From NCBI GenBank assembly GCA_945952025.1, contig CAMFGW010000010.1, forward strand, positions 22,507 through 86,506: a stretch of DNA of 64,000 nt. Direction: 5' to 3'. The notes beneath the pieces were generated by a model. It was not told the DNA's origin. It saw only the letters and a program-made list of their open reading frames with translations, and did not search any database. The translations under genes and the position numbers were made by a program. This DNA is from an uncultured Paracoccaceae bacterium. Lineage in GTDB: Bacteria > Pseudomonadota > Alphaproteobacteria > Rhodobacterales > Rhodobacteraceae. The stretch's first letter is position 1. The number at the start of each line of letters is the position of its first letter. This document shows, piece after piece, positions 26,389 through 36,169 of this stretch.

Positions 26389-28611
26389 GTGAGCAGGAGT
26401 TTCATCGCGGGCGCGGCCAGCGGGCTCGTCCTTTCGGCCCTGGCGCTTGCCGCCGGGTCGCTGATGCTCGCGCCGAAACCGGATGCGGGGGAGCCGGGGG
26501 GCGCGCCGGAGGTGAGTGCTGCGGCGGCCTCGCCTGAGGTTGCGCCTGCGGCTGAGGAGACCGCCGCCGCGGCGCCCGCCGAGGCTACGACAGCCACGGC
26601 GCAAGTGGCAGAGCCTGCCGCCGCTGCACAGCCGACCCCCGCAGTGGTTGCGGAGGCGCCGGCTGTTGCGCCCGTGACGACGGCGCCGGAACCTGCACCA
26701 GAACCTGCACCTGCACCTACACCCGCGTCCGCCGCTCCGGCGCCCGAACCTGCGCCCGCCACCGCTCCAGCCCCCGCGCCCGCCGCTGCTCCGGCGCCCG
26801 TACCCGCACCGGTCGCCGCTGCCGAGCCCGCAGCCGCCCCGCCGCCGGTTGAACCGACGCCCCCGGCAGCGACCGTGGCGCCGAGCCCCGGGCCGGCGCC
26901 GGCTGCGCCGAGCGCGGTTCCCGCCCCGGTCCAGCAGGCGGAACGCCCGGCCGCGCCGGTCGCCGCTGCCGCCGACGATGTGGCGCCCGCGCCGCACGCC
27001 GCGCCGGCGCCCCTGCCGGACCTGCCTGCGACGGTGCCCGCCGTCACGCCAGCCCCGAAGGCCGCAGAAAAGGCCGCAGAAAAGGCCGCAGAAAAGGCTA
27101 CAGAAAAGGCTGCCGATACAGGGGGCGAGGCCACGCTGAAAGTGGCGGCGGCCGACGAGGGGACGGCGACGCTGATCATCGTCGATCCGTCGAAGGCCAC
27201 GTCCGCGCCGCAGGGTCCCTTGATACTCAAGCCCGGAGAGTCGTCCGGCAAGGACCTGCCGCGCGTCGTGCAGCTCATCAATCCCGATGCGCCGGCGAGC
27301 GGCTCTGCGGTCCCGGTCGAGACGGCGCCGGATGCTTCGGCCCAGTCTCCGGCCCAGTCTCCGGCCCAGGTACCAGCTCTGGCCCCTGACGCTGGCGCAG
27401 GCTCGTCTGCAGCCAGCGGACCTGCGCCGGCCGCGGTTCCGACCACGGCCCCGGCTGCCGACGGGTCAACCCCGCCCGCGCCTGATGCGGGCGCGGCATT
27501 GGCGTCGCCTTACGTCGACAGCGGCGTGGCGGGGGTGCGGATCCTCCGTCTCCAGACCGCGCCGCCGCCGGCTGCGACACCGGCGGCTGACGGGACGACC
27601 CCGCCGGCCGATGGCTCGGCACCCGCGAAGGACGGGGCCAAGGACGGGGCCAAGGACGGAAAGGCGCCTGCCAAGGACGGCGCGAAGACGGCCGATGGCA
27701 AGGATGCCGGCAAGGCCGACGCCAAGCCGGGGACCGAGGCGGGGGCTCTGCCGGGCACCAAGTCCGCGATCCTGACGCCCGACAGTGCGCCCAAGACCGG
27801 CGCGACGCCCGCGCCCGACGCCACGGCGGACGGTGCCGCCGCGCCGGCGGCGACCCCGGCGGCGAGTGGGCCTGACCCGTTCGCGCCGAGCCCGGACGAC
27901 ACCCGCGCCGTCGCGCATTTTGCAGCACCCTTCCAGAACCCCGACCGCCGCCCGCTGATCGGCATCCTGCTTTTCGATCCCGGCGTGGCCGGTGGGGGCC
28001 TTGCGTCCGACGCGGTCGCGGCGCTGCCCATCCCGGTGACCGTGGCGCTCGACCCCAGCCGGGCCGACGCGACTGACGCCGAAAAGACCTACCGAGCGGC
28101 TGGCAAGGAGGTGGCGATCCTCGCCTCGAACCTGCCTGCGGGCGCGACCGCGCAGGATGTGGCGGTCAGCTACCAGTCCTATCGCGCGGCGCTGCCCGAG
28201 GCGGTGGCGCTGATCGGCGAGCCGGGGTCGGTCTTGGGGCAGGGTGGCATGGCCCTGCAACAGATGGCCGACATGCTGGCCGGGGACGGGCGGGGGCTCA
28301 TCAGCTATGGCGGCGGCCTGAACGGCGCGCAGATGGTGGCGAAGAAGCGCGGCGTGCCGGTCGTGACCCTGTCGCGCTACTTCGATGCGACCGATGCGCT
28401 CGCGCCCGGCTACCTGGCGCATGAGCTGGACCGCGCGGCCTTCCTTGCGACGCAGAAGGGCAGCGTCGTCGTCGCCATGCCGGCGACGCCCGACACGATC
28501 GCCGCGCTGACGGCCTGGGCGGGCACGGTCGGGACAGGGGCGCCAACCTCGTCCGGGACGGGTGCCGTGGCGGTGGCGCCGGTGTCGGCGCTCTTGCGCA
28601 CGGCGGACTAG
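26389..28611 (+). CDS. Divergent polysaccharide deacetylase family protein with long Ala/Pro-rich region
   Basis: The C-terminal 220 residues (from about RRPLIGILLFDPGVAGGG) match the divergent polysaccharide deacetylase (DUF610/YibQ-like) fold: PIPVTVALDPSRADATD and later SVVVAMPATPDTIAAL. The start is a GTG at 26389 with GGAGG five bases upstream; the track's 26323 start has no such site. An N-terminal membrane anchor (FIAGAASGLVLSALALAAGSLML) is followed by about 480 residues of Ala/Pro/Glu-rich low complexity, including (AEK) and (QSPA) repeats and later KDGAKDG runs. It probably spans the periplasm like TonB or EnvC-type linkers and acts on the cell wall. Lies between trpE and trpG on the opposite strand. 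Confidence 0.75.
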   Translation: MSRSFIAGAASGLVLSALALAAGSLMLAPKPDAGEPGGAPEVSAAAASPEVAPAAEETAAAAPAEATTATAQVAEPAAAAQPTPAVVAEAPAVAPVTTAPEPAPEPAPAPTPASAAPAPEPAPATAPAPAPAAAPAPVPAPVAAAEPAAAPPPVEPTPPAATVAPSPGPAPAAPSAVPAPVQQAERPAAPVAAAADDVAPAPHAAPAPLPDLPATVPAVTPAPKAAEKAAEKAAEKATEKAADTGGEATLKVAAADEGTATLIIVDPSKATSAPQGPLILKPGESSGKDLPRVVQLINPDAPASGSAVPVETAPDASAQSPAQSPAQVPALAPDAGAGSSAASGPAPAAVPTTAPAADGSTPPAPDAGAALASPYVDSGVAGVRILRLQTAPPPAATPAADGTTPPADGSAPAKDGAKDGAKDGKAPAKDGAKTADGKDAGKADAKPGTEAGALPGTKSAILTPDSAPKTGATPAPDATADGAAAPAATPAASGPDPFAPSPDDTRAVAHFAAPFQNPDRRPLIGILLFDPGVAGGGLASDAVAALPIPVTVALDPSRADATDAEKTYRAAGKEVAILASNLPAGATAQDVAVSYQSYRAALPEAVALIGEPGSVLGQGGMALQQMADMLAGDGRGLISYGGGLNGAQMVAKKRGVPVVTLSRYFDATDALAPGYLAHELDRAAFLATQKGSVVVAMPATPDTIAALTAWAGTVGTGAPTSSGTGAVAVAPVSALLRTAD
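27061..27111. repeat. 12-bp in-frame tandem repeat coding AAEK units
   Basis: The unit GCCGCAGAAAAG is repeated about four times with small changes inside the deacetylase-family gene, coding KAAEKAAEKAAEKATEK. Such repeats change copy number easily and alter linker length without shifting the frame. Confidence 0.8.
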
Positions 28612-28619
28612 GGTTCGGG

Positions 28620-30131
28620 TTAGTTGACGCCCCGCCGGACGAAGAGGCCAGCCGCTTCAGCCGCGGCTCGCAATGCCTTGGATTTGTTGACGGTTTCCTG
28701 GTATTCGGCTGCCGGGTCGCTGTCGTGGACCACGCCGCCGCCGGCCTGGATGTAGAGCTGTCCGTCCTTGACCACGGCGGTCCTCAGCGCGATGCACATG
28801 TCCATCTCGCCGTTCGCGGCGAAATAGCCGACGCCGCCGCCGTAGATGCCGCGCTTTTCGGGCTCGAGCTCGTTGATGATCTCCATCGCCCGGACCTTCG
28901 GCGCGCCCGAAACGGTGCCGGCTGGCAGGCCGGCCAGCAGGGCCGACAGCGCGTCCTGCCCCTCGGCAATCTCACCGACGACGTTCGAGACGATGTGCAT
29001 GACATGGCTGTAGCGTTCGATCACGAAGCGCTCGGTCGGGCGCACGCTGCCCAGCTTGGCGACGCGGCCCACGTCGTTGCGGCCAAGGTCCAGAAGCATC
29101 AGGTGCTCTGCCAGTTCCTTCCGGTCGGCCAAAAGGTCTGCTTCGAGCGCGCGATCCTCGTCCGCGGTCGCGCCGCGCGGGCGGGTGCCAGCGATGGGGC
29201 GGATCGTGACCTCGCCGCCGCGGAGCCGCACCAGGATCTCGGGGCTGGCGCCGACGATCTGGAAGTCGCCGAAATTGAAATAGAGCATGAAGGGCGAGGG
29301 GTTCGTCTGCCGCAGCGAGCGGTAGAGCGCGAAGGGCGGCAGGGTGAAATCGGCCGCCCAACGTTGTGAAGGAACAACCTGAAAGATGTCGCCTGCCCTG
29401 ATGTATTCCTTGGCTTTTTCGACCGCGGCCATGTAGGCATCGGGCGTGAAATTGGACCGAAGCTCGCCCAGGGGGGCGGCTGCGCCCAGCGTGCGGCCCG
29501 CATCGCCCGGTGCGCGTTCCAGGTCGCGCACGGCGTCCATGACCCGCTCGGCCGCCTGCGCATAGGCGGCCCGCGCGGTCAGGCCCGAACCGGCCCAGGC
29601 GGGGGAACAGACCGTCACCTCGCCCTTGACCCCGTCCAGCACCGCAACCACCGTCGGGCGCATCAGCATCGCGTCCGGCACGGCCAGCGGGTCGGCCTTG
29701 GCTTCGGGCAGGCGCTCGACCAGGCGGATCATGTCGTAGCCCAGGTAGCCGAAGAGGCCGGCCGCGATCGGCGGGATGCCGTCCGGCAATTCCATCCGGC
29801 TTTCGGCAATCAGCGCGCGCAGGCTCGTCAGCGGGTCGGCGCCCGCAGGCTCGAAGGCGAGGGCGTCAAAGCGCGCCTGGCGGTTCAGGCGCGCGCTGTT
29901 GCCCCGGCAGTGCCAGATCAGGTCGGGTTTCAGCCCCACGACCGAATAGCGGCCGCGCACCTCGCCCCCGGTGACGCTTTCCAGCATGAAGCTCATCGGT
30001 GCGGCGTCGGCCAGCTTCAGCATCAGGCTGACCGGCGTGTCCAGATCGGCGGCGAGCCGGACGTGGACCAGCTGGCTCTGTCCCTTGACCCAGGCAGCCT
30101 CGAAGGCGGAAAAATCTGGTAGTATATGCAC
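28620..30131 (-). CDS. trpE: Anthranilate synthase component I
   Basis: Converts chorismate plus ammonia to anthranilate. 503 aa. The feedback-site region near the N-terminus (AADLDTPVSLMLKLADAAPMSFMLESV) contains the L-S-type tryptophan-binding segment, and the chorismate-binding C-terminal domain shows IRPIAGTRPRGATADEDRALEADLLADRKELAEHLMLLDLGRND and FSGAPKVRAMEI-like TVSGAPKVRAMEIINELEP. It begins 9 bp after the ppiD stop, so the two are probably co-transcribed. It ends 8 bp from the end of the convergent deacetylase-family gene. Confidence 0.95.
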   Translation of the reverse strand: MHILPDFSAFEAAWVKGQSQLVHVRLAADLDTPVSLMLKLADAAPMSFMLESVTGGEVRGRYSVVGLKPDLIWHCRGNSARLNRQARFDALAFEPAGADPLTSLRALIAESRMELPDGIPPIAAGLFGYLGYDMIRLVERLPEAKADPLAVPDAMLMRPTVVAVLDGVKGEVTVCSPAWAGSGLTARAAYAQAAERVMDAVRDLERAPGDAGRTLGAAAPLGELRSNFTPDAYMAAVEKAKEYIRAGDIFQVVPSQRWAADFTLPPFALYRSLRQTNPSPFMLYFNFGDFQIVGASPEILVRLRGGEVTIRPIAGTRPRGATADEDRALEADLLADRKELAEHLMLLDLGRNDVGRVAKLGSVRPTERFVIERYSHVMHIVSNVVGEIAEGQDALSALLAGLPAGTVSGAPKVRAMEIINELEPEKRGIYGGGVGYFAANGEMDMCIALRTAVVKDGQLYIQAGGGVVHDSDPAAEYQETVNKSKALRAAAEAAGLFVRRGVN

Positions 30132-30140
30132 TTAGGGGCC

Positions 30141-31994
30141 TTACTTCAGCTGGTTGTTGGCCGCGTTCAGCGCCGCCTGGTCGATGGTGACGGTGGTCGT
30201 CGCCTGCAGCGCGCGGGTATAGAGGTCCATCACGTCGCTGCCCATCGACTGCGAGAGTTGCGCCGCGACCTGGTCGCGGGTCGCCTTGTAGGCAGCGCTT
30301 GCCGGATCGGCCGGGGTCACGCTTTCCAGTGCGACGAGCCAGACCTTGCCGCCGGCGTCGACGACCTTCGTTTCGCCCGCCTTCATGGCAAAGACCGCTT
30401 GAGCCACGGCCGGGTCGGCGTCCTGGACATGGCCGTTTCGCGCGAAGTCGGTCAGGTGCGTCGTCACCAGGCCAAGCTTTTCGAGCGTCGTGCCGTTCTG
30501 GACCAGCGCCAGCTGCTCTTCAGCCAGTGACAGAAGCTGGCGATGTGTCTCATCCTCGGTCCAGTCGGCGATGACCTGGTCCTTGACCTGATCGAGGGGC
30601 TTCAGGCTCGGCGGGTCGATGCCGTCGAGCTGGATGGCGAAGACGCCGCCATCGTCCAGCTGGATCAGCGTCGGGAAGCTGTCGGCCGTGACCTCCTGTG
30701 CCGCCTTGCGGAAGGCCTCGTAGCCGGTCAGGCCGCCTTCGGCCTCGGCATTGTAGGCGATCTTGCCGCTGGTCATGTCCCGGGTTTCCTTGGCCACGTC
30801 GGCAAGGCTCGCGCCGCTGGCAAGGTTGTCCTCGATCTTGGCGGACTGCTCGGCGATCATGCGCCGCGCGCGGTCAAGCGCCACAATGTCGTTCAACTCC
30901 GGCCGCGCCTCGTCGAAGGTCGTCGTCTCGGCCGGCAGGACGCCCTGCAGTGCGAAGAGCGCGGGCCCGAGCGGGCTGTCGAGCGGGCCGATGACGCTGG
31001 GGCCGGTCATGGCGAAAACCGCGTCGCCCGCCGGGCCCAGGTCGTCGTGGCCGACCTCGCCCAGGTCGACATCCTTGGGCGTCAGGCCGCGTTCGCGCAC
31101 CAGATCCTCGAACGAGGCGGTCTTGGCGTCGAAGCGCGCCTTGGCGGCCTGCGCATCCGCGACGGTCGGGAAGACCAGCCGGGCGACCTTGCGCTTTTCG
31201 GGCACGAGGTATTCGGATTTCCGCGCCTCGTATGCCTGCTTCAGCGCCGCCTCATCGACCTGGACGTGCGCCTTCACATCGTCGGGCGACAGCCAGACAT
31301 AGGTGATCTGGCGCGTCTCGGGGCGCATGTAGCTGTCCTTGTGGCCGTCATACCAGGCCTGGACCTGCGCATCGGTCGGGGCGGCGACCGGCTGGGCCAG
31401 GTCAGAGCCGATCAGCTCGGCATAGGCGAAGGCCCGGCGTTCGCCCTGCCACGAAGTCAGCCGGTCGGCTGCGGGCGGGGGGGCTGTGACACCGGTCAGG
31501 ACGGCGCCCTGCAGGATGGTGCGCGCGCCCTCGTCCCGCAGCATCTGTTCGAACTCGACTTCGGTCATGCCCTGCTGCTGGAGCCACATGCTGTAAATGT
31601 CGCGGCTGAAGGCGCCGTCCGTGCCCCGGAAGATCGGGGCCGAGGTGATGCGGTCGCGGACGGCGGCGTCGCCGATCGACAGGCCCATCTTGTCGGCCTC
31701 GTCCTCCATCGCGGCCCAGGTCACGAGCGTGCCAAGGACCTGGCGGTCGACACCCATCTGCTGGGCGCGGTCGAAGCCCACCGCCTCGCCGATCTGGGCC
31801 GAGAGCGCATTCATCTCCTGCCGCATGGCGCGGGCATAGTCGTTCACGCCGATCGGGCGGCTGCCGACCTGGCCGATCGAGGACACGGTCTGGCTGAAGT
31901 TGGTGACGCCGTAGCCGCCGAGGCCCACCATCACCAGGGCGAGAACCGCCCAGATCACCGAGTTGGCGCGCTTGCGGCGCAGGGGCGTCGACAT
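30141..31994 (-). CDS. PpiD-like peptidyl-prolyl isomerase
   Basis: Membrane-anchored periplasmic folding factor. 617 aa. A cytoplasmic stub is followed by one helix (SVIWAVLALVMVGLGGYGV), then a SurA/PpiD N-terminal chaperone domain (residues of about 40-200), a parvulin-type isomerase domain (around KRKVARLVFPTVADAQAAKARFD to FALQGVLPAET), and a C-terminal chaperone region. Length and layout match PpiD. It heads a transcription unit with trpE downstream. No dedicated promoter could be picked by eye. Confidence 0.88.
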   Translation of the reverse strand: MSTPLRRKRANSVIWAVLALVMVGLGGYGVTNFSQTVSSIGQVGSRPIGVNDYARAMRQEMNALSAQIGEAVGFDRAQQMGVDRQVLGTLVTWAAMEDEADKMGLSIGDAAVRDRITSAPIFRGTDGAFSRDIYSMWLQQQGMTEVEFEQMLRDEGARTILQGAVLTGVTAPPPAADRLTSWQGERRAFAYAELIGSDLAQPVAAPTDAQVQAWYDGHKDSYMRPETRQITYVWLSPDDVKAHVQVDEAALKQAYEARKSEYLVPEKRKVARLVFPTVADAQAAKARFDAKTASFEDLVRERGLTPKDVDLGEVGHDDLGPAGDAVFAMTGPSVIGPLDSPLGPALFALQGVLPAETTTFDEARPELNDIVALDRARRMIAEQSAKIEDNLASGASLADVAKETRDMTSGKIAYNAEAEGGLTGYEAFRKAAQEVTADSFPTLIQLDDGGVFAIQLDGIDPPSLKPLDQVKDQVIADWTEDETHRQLLSLAEEQLALVQNGTTLEKLGLVTTHLTDFARNGHVQDADPAVAQAVFAMKAGETKVVDAGGKVWLVALESVTPADPASAAYKATRDQVAAQLSQSMGSDVMDLYTRALQATTTVTIDQAALNAANNQLK

Positions 31995-32081
31995 GGGGAA
32001 CCTCCGGTCTGGGGTCGCGACCTCGGACCCGTTCGTCTCTTAGGCGGTTCGCCGCTGTCGGGCAAGCCGGACGGGTGCGGC

Positions 32082-33260
32082 TCAGGCCTTCCAGGCCGCG
32101 AGCCGGGCGCACATTTCGGCTATGCCCTTGCGGTCGACGTTGGCGAAGGCGATGCGCATGGTCCGCGCGCCCATGGCCGCCCCGTCGGGCGTGAACATGG
32201 TGCCGGGCAGCATCAGAAGCCCCGCCTCGCGCACCAGCCGCTGCGCCACCTGGGCCGAGTTCAGGCCCTGCGGCACCTCGGCAAAGGCGAAATAGGCGCC
32301 GCAGCCCATGAGCCGCCAGTCGGGCAGGGCGCGGAAACCTTCGACGACGGCATCGCGGCGGGCAAGGATTTCCTGCCGCTCGCCCGCGAGCCACTGCCCG
32401 AGGTTGCGCATCCCCCAAAGGGCGCCGATCTGGCCCATCTGGCTGGCCGAGATCGACAGGGTGTCGAGCACCTTTTCGACCTGGGCCATGAAGGCGCCGC
32501 CCGCGACGATGGCGCCGACCCGGTGGCCGGTCAGGCGGAAGGCCTTCGAGAAGGAATAGAGCTGCACGAAACTGCCGCGCCAGTCGGGGTCGGAAAAGAG
32601 GTCGTGCGGCGCGCCCGGACGGCTGTCGAAGTCGCGGTAGGTCTCATCCACGATGAGCGCGATGCCCCTTTCCTTCGCCAGCTCGTAGAAGGCGCGGACG
32701 AGCGATGCGGGATATTCGACTCCGCCGGGATTGTTCGGAGTTACCAAAGTGATGGCGCGTGTTCTTGATGTGATGAGCGCGCGCGCGGCCTCGGGGTCCG
32801 GCAGCAGGTCGGCGCCGGCCATCAGCGGCACGCAGGTGACGCCCGACATGTCGAGCCACATCTTGTGATTGAAATACCAGGGCGCGGGCAGGACGACCTC
32901 GTCGCCCTGGCCGGCAAGGGTCAGGATCGTGGCGCAGAAGGCCATGTTGCAGCCCTGGGTGATCGCCACTTCGGACGCGGCGACGGGCGCGCCATAGGCG
33001 GCACTCCAGTCCTGCGCCACCTGGGCGCGCAGGTCGTCGTTGCCTAGGACGGGGCCGTAAAGGTGCGCCGACGGGTCGTTCAGTGCCGCCTCGGCCAGCG
33101 CGCGGCGCAGGCCTTCGGGCGGGGGCTCGACCGGGGCGGCCTGGCTCACGTTCAGAAGCGGGCGGTCGGGCGGGAAGGTCACGCCTTCCGTCCAGCGCCG
33201 GGCTTCCATGACCGGGGGGGCGAAGGTGGCCGCGACCGCCGGATTGATGCGAAATTCCAT
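32082..33260 (-). CDS. Class I/II pyridoxal-phosphate aminotransferase
   Basis: Fold-type I aminotransferase, 392 aa. The PLP lysine is in VQLYSFSKAFRLTGHRVGAIV; TQGCNMAFCATI and the LVTPNNPGGVEYP Asn-Pro segment bind cofactor, and the substrate-carboxylate Arg is in TMRIAFANVD. The track start at 33689 would run through the DUF2127 gene; the ATG at 33260 (MEFRINPAVAATF) has GAGG eight bases upstream. The start lies only 2 bp from the DUF2127 stop. The substrate is not clear. Confidence 0.87.
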   Translation of the reverse strand: MEFRINPAVAATFAPPVMEARRWTEGVTFPPDRPLLNVSQAAPVEPPPEGLRRALAEAALNDPSAHLYGPVLGNDDLRAQVAQDWSAAYGAPVAASEVAITQGCNMAFCATILTLAGQGDEVVLPAPWYFNHKMWLDMSGVTCVPLMAGADLLPDPEAARALITSRTRAITLVTPNNPGGVEYPASLVRAFYELAKERGIALIVDETYRDFDSRPGAPHDLFSDPDWRGSFVQLYSFSKAFRLTGHRVGAIVAGGAFMAQVEKVLDTLSISASQMGQIGALWGMRNLGQWLAGERQEILARRDAVVEGFRALPDWRLMGCGAYFAFAEVPQGLNSAQVAQRLVREAGLLMLPGTMFTPDGAAMGARTMRIAFANVDRKGIAEMCARLAAWKA

Positions 33261-33262
33261 GT

Positions 33263-33793
33263 TCAGACCTCTTCGCCTGCCGTGACCTGACGCTTCAGGA
33301 CCTTGTATTCCTGGCCGATCAGCCCGACCATGAACAGGTCGAAGATCGCCAGCAGCAACAGGACCGGCGAGCCGTAGGTCATGAATTCGTGCAGCTGGTA
33401 GATGACGAAGCCGATCAGCACGACCATCGCCACCGGATAGGCCCAGAGCACCTTGCGCCAGAGCATGAGCACCATGGTCAGCTTCAGGCCGCCATGGGCC
33501 AGCAGATACCAGCCGTAGAAGGACTGGATGTGCACCGGAAAATAGTCGACTGCCTGCCGCGTCCACTCGGCCATCGTGTCGTCGGGGCGGGCCGCCAGGT
33601 TGTGATGGGTCAGCCAGAAGGCCAGGCGGGCGGCCAGGTTGTTCGGGGTCAGCAGAAGGCCGATCCCGGCCAGAGTTTCGCCGCTGCACAGGACGCCCTT
33701 GATCGCCAGGCTCGCCTCGAAGAGCCAGTGCGCCACGCGCGCCGCGAACGTCCGGTCGCGCCTCAGGTTTGCCGCTGCCTCTGTCACCGCCAT
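33263..33793 (-). CDS. DUF2127 family membrane protein
   Basis: Predicted inner-membrane protein of 176 aa with four hydrophobic segments (for example VAMVVLIGFVIYQLHEFM and PVLLLLAIFDLFMVGLIG). The pattern FEASLAIKGVLCSGETLAGIGLLL and the final IGQEYKVLKR match DUF2127. Function unknown. It directly precedes the aminotransferase on the same strand, with essentially no gap, so they probably share a transcript. Confidence 0.75.
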   Translation of the reverse strand: MAVTEAAANLRRDRTFAARVAHWLFEASLAIKGVLCSGETLAGIGLLLTPNNLAARLAFWLTHHNLAARPDDTMAEWTRQAVDYFPVHIQSFYGWYLLAHGGLKLTMVLMLWRKVLWAYPVAMVVLIGFVIYQLHEFMTYGSPVLLLLAIFDLFMVGLIGQEYKVLKRQVTAGEEV

Positions 33794-33834
33794 GTCGGGC
33801 GTTCCTTCAGGTTCCGATCCGCCGCCCGGACCCT

Positions 33835-34341
33835 TCAGTCCTTGCCCCGGAAGGGCTCGACATACTGCAGCGCCATGTCCCAGGGGAAGAAGATCCAGGT
33901 GTCCTGGCTCACCTCGGTGATGTAGCTGCTGACCAGCGGCTTGCCCTGCGGCTTGGCGTAGACCGTTGCAAAATGAGCCTTGGGATAGAGGCTGCGGACC
34001 AGTTCCAGCGTCTTGCCGGTGTCGACCAGGTCATCGACGATCAGGATGCCGTCGCCGTCGCGCATCAGTTCGGCCTGCGGGCTTTTGGTCACGATGGCCT
34101 GGGCGGCGCGGTCCTGGTGGCTGTAGCTTCTCACGCTGATCGTATCGACCACGCGGATGTCGAGCTCACGTGCCACGATCATCGCCGGGACAAGGCCGCC
34201 GCGGGTGATGGCGACGACGGCGCGCCAGCCGCCATCCTGGGGCCCATGTCCGTCCAGCCGCCAGGCGAGCGCGCGGGCGTCGCGGTGGATCTGGTCCCAA
34301 CTGACGTGGAAGCCCTTCTCGTGCGGAAGCCGTTCCTTCAT
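33835..34341 (-). CDS. gpt: Xanthine (guanine) phosphoribosyltransferase
   Basis: Purine salvage enzyme of the type I PRTase fold, 168 aa. The PRPP-binding signature is [17 protein letters not shown], and the flexible loop segment [13 protein letters not shown] is in place; [22 protein letters not shown] is the Gpt-type N-terminal core. The track start at 34401 is replaced by the ATG at 34341 ([17 protein letters not shown]), with a GGGGGA site. Confidence 0.92.
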   Translation of the reverse strand: MKERLPHEKGFHVSWDQIHRDARALAWRLDGHGPQDGGWRAVVAITRGGLVPAMIVARELDIRVVDTISVRSYSHQDRAAQAIVTKSPQAELMRDGDGILIVDDLVDTGKTLELVRSLYPKAHFATVYAKPQGKPLVSSYITEVSQDTWIFFPWDMALQYVEPFRGKD

Positions 34342-34480
34342 CCTGTCCCCCTGGCAGCGTCCGGCCCCGTCGGGGCCGGTGGTGAGCGAGACTCCAATCA
34401 CGGCCCGCGCCGCCGCGCAAGCCTGCTCACGCGGCTTTCATCGGAACAGGGGGGACGGTCGGGCGCGGGTGCCCGGGCCG

Positions 34481-35302
34481 TCAGTCCTTCCGGCCGGTCA
34501 CCACGTCGATGTCGGGCGCATCGACGGCCTTCATGCCCACGACATGATAGCCGCAATCGACGTGATGCGTCTCGCCCGTGACGCCCGAGCCGAGGTCGGA
34601 CAGGAGGTAGAGCGCGGATTTGCCCACGTCTTCCTGCGTGACGTTGCGGCGCAGGGGCGAGTTAAGCTCGTTCCACTTCAGGATATAGCGGAAGTCGCCG
34701 ATGCCGCTTGCGGCCAGCGTCTTGATCGGGCCGGCCGAGATCGCGTTGCAGCGGATGCCGTCCTTGCCCAGGTCCTCGGCGATGTAGCGCACCGAGGCCT
34801 CGAGTGCTGCCTTGGCGATGCCCATCACATTGTAGTGGGGCATGACCCGTTCGGCGCCGTAGTAGGTCAGCGTCAGAAGGCTGCCCCCGTCCGGCATCAT
34901 CGCGGCGGCGCGGCGGCAGACGGCGGTGAAGGAATAGACCGAAATGTCCATCGTCATGCGGAAGTTGTCGGCGCTCGTGTCCACATAGCGGCCGCGCAAT
35001 TCGTTCTTGTCCGAAAAGCCGATGGCATGGACCAGGAAGTCGATCTTGCCCCAGGTCTTGGCCAGATCGGCAAAAAGCCGGTCCAGCGAGGCTTCGTCCG
35101 ACACGTCGCATTCCATCAGTATATCCGAGCCGACCTCGGCCGCGAGCGGGCGCACCCGCTTCATCAGGGCCTCGCCCTGGTAAGAGAACGCCAGTTCCGC
35201 CCCCTCCGACGCGCAAGCCTTGGCGATGCCCCAGGCGATCGACTTGTCGTTCGCAACACCCATGATCAGGCCGCGTTTTCCCGCCAGAAGACCCTTCGCC
35301 AT
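34481..35302 (-). CDS. fabI: Enoyl-ACP reductase (NADH)
   Basis: Final reduction step of each fatty acid elongation cycle. Short-chain dehydrogenase family, 273 aa. The variant nucleotide motif GLIMGVANDKSIAWGIAKA is diagnostic of FabI, as is the Tyr-x6-Lys active site (YNVMGIAKAALEASVRYIAEDLG). LLSDLGSGVTGETHHVDCGYHVVGM is the C-terminal family block. It is divergent from pdxH with about 145 bp between their starts. Confidence 0.95.
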   Translation of the reverse strand: MAKGLLAGKRGLIMGVANDKSIAWGIAKACASEGAELAFSYQGEALMKRVRPLAAEVGSDILMECDVSDEASLDRLFADLAKTWGKIDFLVHAIGFSDKNELRGRYVDTSADNFRMTMDISVYSFTAVCRRAAAMMPDGGSLLTLTYYGAERVMPHYNVMGIAKAALEASVRYIAEDLGKDGIRCNAISAGPIKTLAASGIGDFRYILKWNELNSPLRRNVTQEDVGKSALYLLSDLGSGVTGETHHVDCGYHVVGMKAVDAPDIDVVTGRKD

Positions 35303-35447
35303 CGCTATTCACCCCCTCGTTGTGCAGGATCAGGCTTAAAGAAAGTTCCTTCTTGCTTCAAGGCCATGGACTCCCTACGTGACAGGCACAAGACTCTGTA
35401 GCTCGGCCGGCAAACCATGGCCGGGCGCGTATTTTTCGGGCCCAACC

Positions 35448-36053
35448 ATGTCGGATCGAAGCGGACTGTTTGCCGGGGAGAACCCATTCGCGCTCGCGCG
35501 TGCCTGGCTTTCGGAAGCCGAGGCGGCCGAGCCGAATGATCCCAATGCCATTGCGCTTGCCACGGTTGACGCGGACGGGATGCCCAATGTCCGCATGGTG
35601 CTTCTGAAAGAGATCACCGACCGCGACTTCGTCTTCTATACGAACTACGGCTCGGCCAAGGGGCGCGAGATCGACGGTTCGGGGAAGGCGGCCTTCGTCA
35701 TGCACTGGAAGAGCCTGCGCAGGCAGATCCGGGTGCGCGGGCTGACCGAGCGGGAAGAGGGGCCCGAGGCCGACCGCTATTATGCCTCGCGCTCGCTGCA
35801 GAGCCGGCTGGGGGCCTGGGCGTCGCGTCAATCCGCACCCCTTGCATCCCGCCTGTCGTTGATGGCAGAAGTGGCGAGGGTGACAGTTTCGCAAGGTGCA
35901 AACCCTGCAAGACCAGCCTTCTGGGGCGGATTGCGGATTTGCCCGCTTGAGATCGAATTTTGGGCAGACGGCGCGTTCCGCCTGCACGATCGCTTTCAGT
36001 GGCGCCGCGCGAGTGCCACTGATTCTTGGTCGGTTACTCGTTTACATCCCTGA
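35448..36053 (+). CDS. pdxH: Pyridoxamine 5'-phosphate oxidase
   Basis: FMN-dependent oxidase that makes pyridoxal phosphate from PNP or PMP. 201 aa from the ATG at 35448 ([14 protein letters not shown]), chosen over the track start at 35379. Motifs: [24 protein letters not shown] (FMN phosphate binding), [33 protein letters not shown], and the C-terminal [17 protein letters not shown]. It supplies the cofactor for the many PLP enzymes encoded here, but there is no sign of co-regulation. Confidence 0.93.
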   Translation: MSDRSGLFAGENPFALARAWLSEAEAAEPNDPNAIALATVDADGMPNVRMVLLKEITDRDFVFYTNYGSAKGREIDGSGKAAFVMHWKSLRRQIRVRGLTEREEGPEADRYYASRSLQSRLGAWASRQSAPLASRLSLMAEVARVTVSQGANPARPAFWGGLRICPLEIEFWADGAFRLHDRFQWRRASATDSWSVTRLHP

Positions 36054-36169
36054 AATGCCATTTAAACCCATGTCGGGTTGCGTTAAATTTGGCGGCGTGC
36101 TGCGGGACTGGTGTTGTTTTGTGCGGTGAATGGTGAACTGGACAGAACAGACGAAGGATACGACCTGCA

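Noticed and set aside
26205-27446. 413-aa minus-strand Gly/Ala/Ser-rich ORF
   Set aside because: Mirror of the Ala/Pro-rich coding repeats of the deacetylase-family gene; no start signal and no family.
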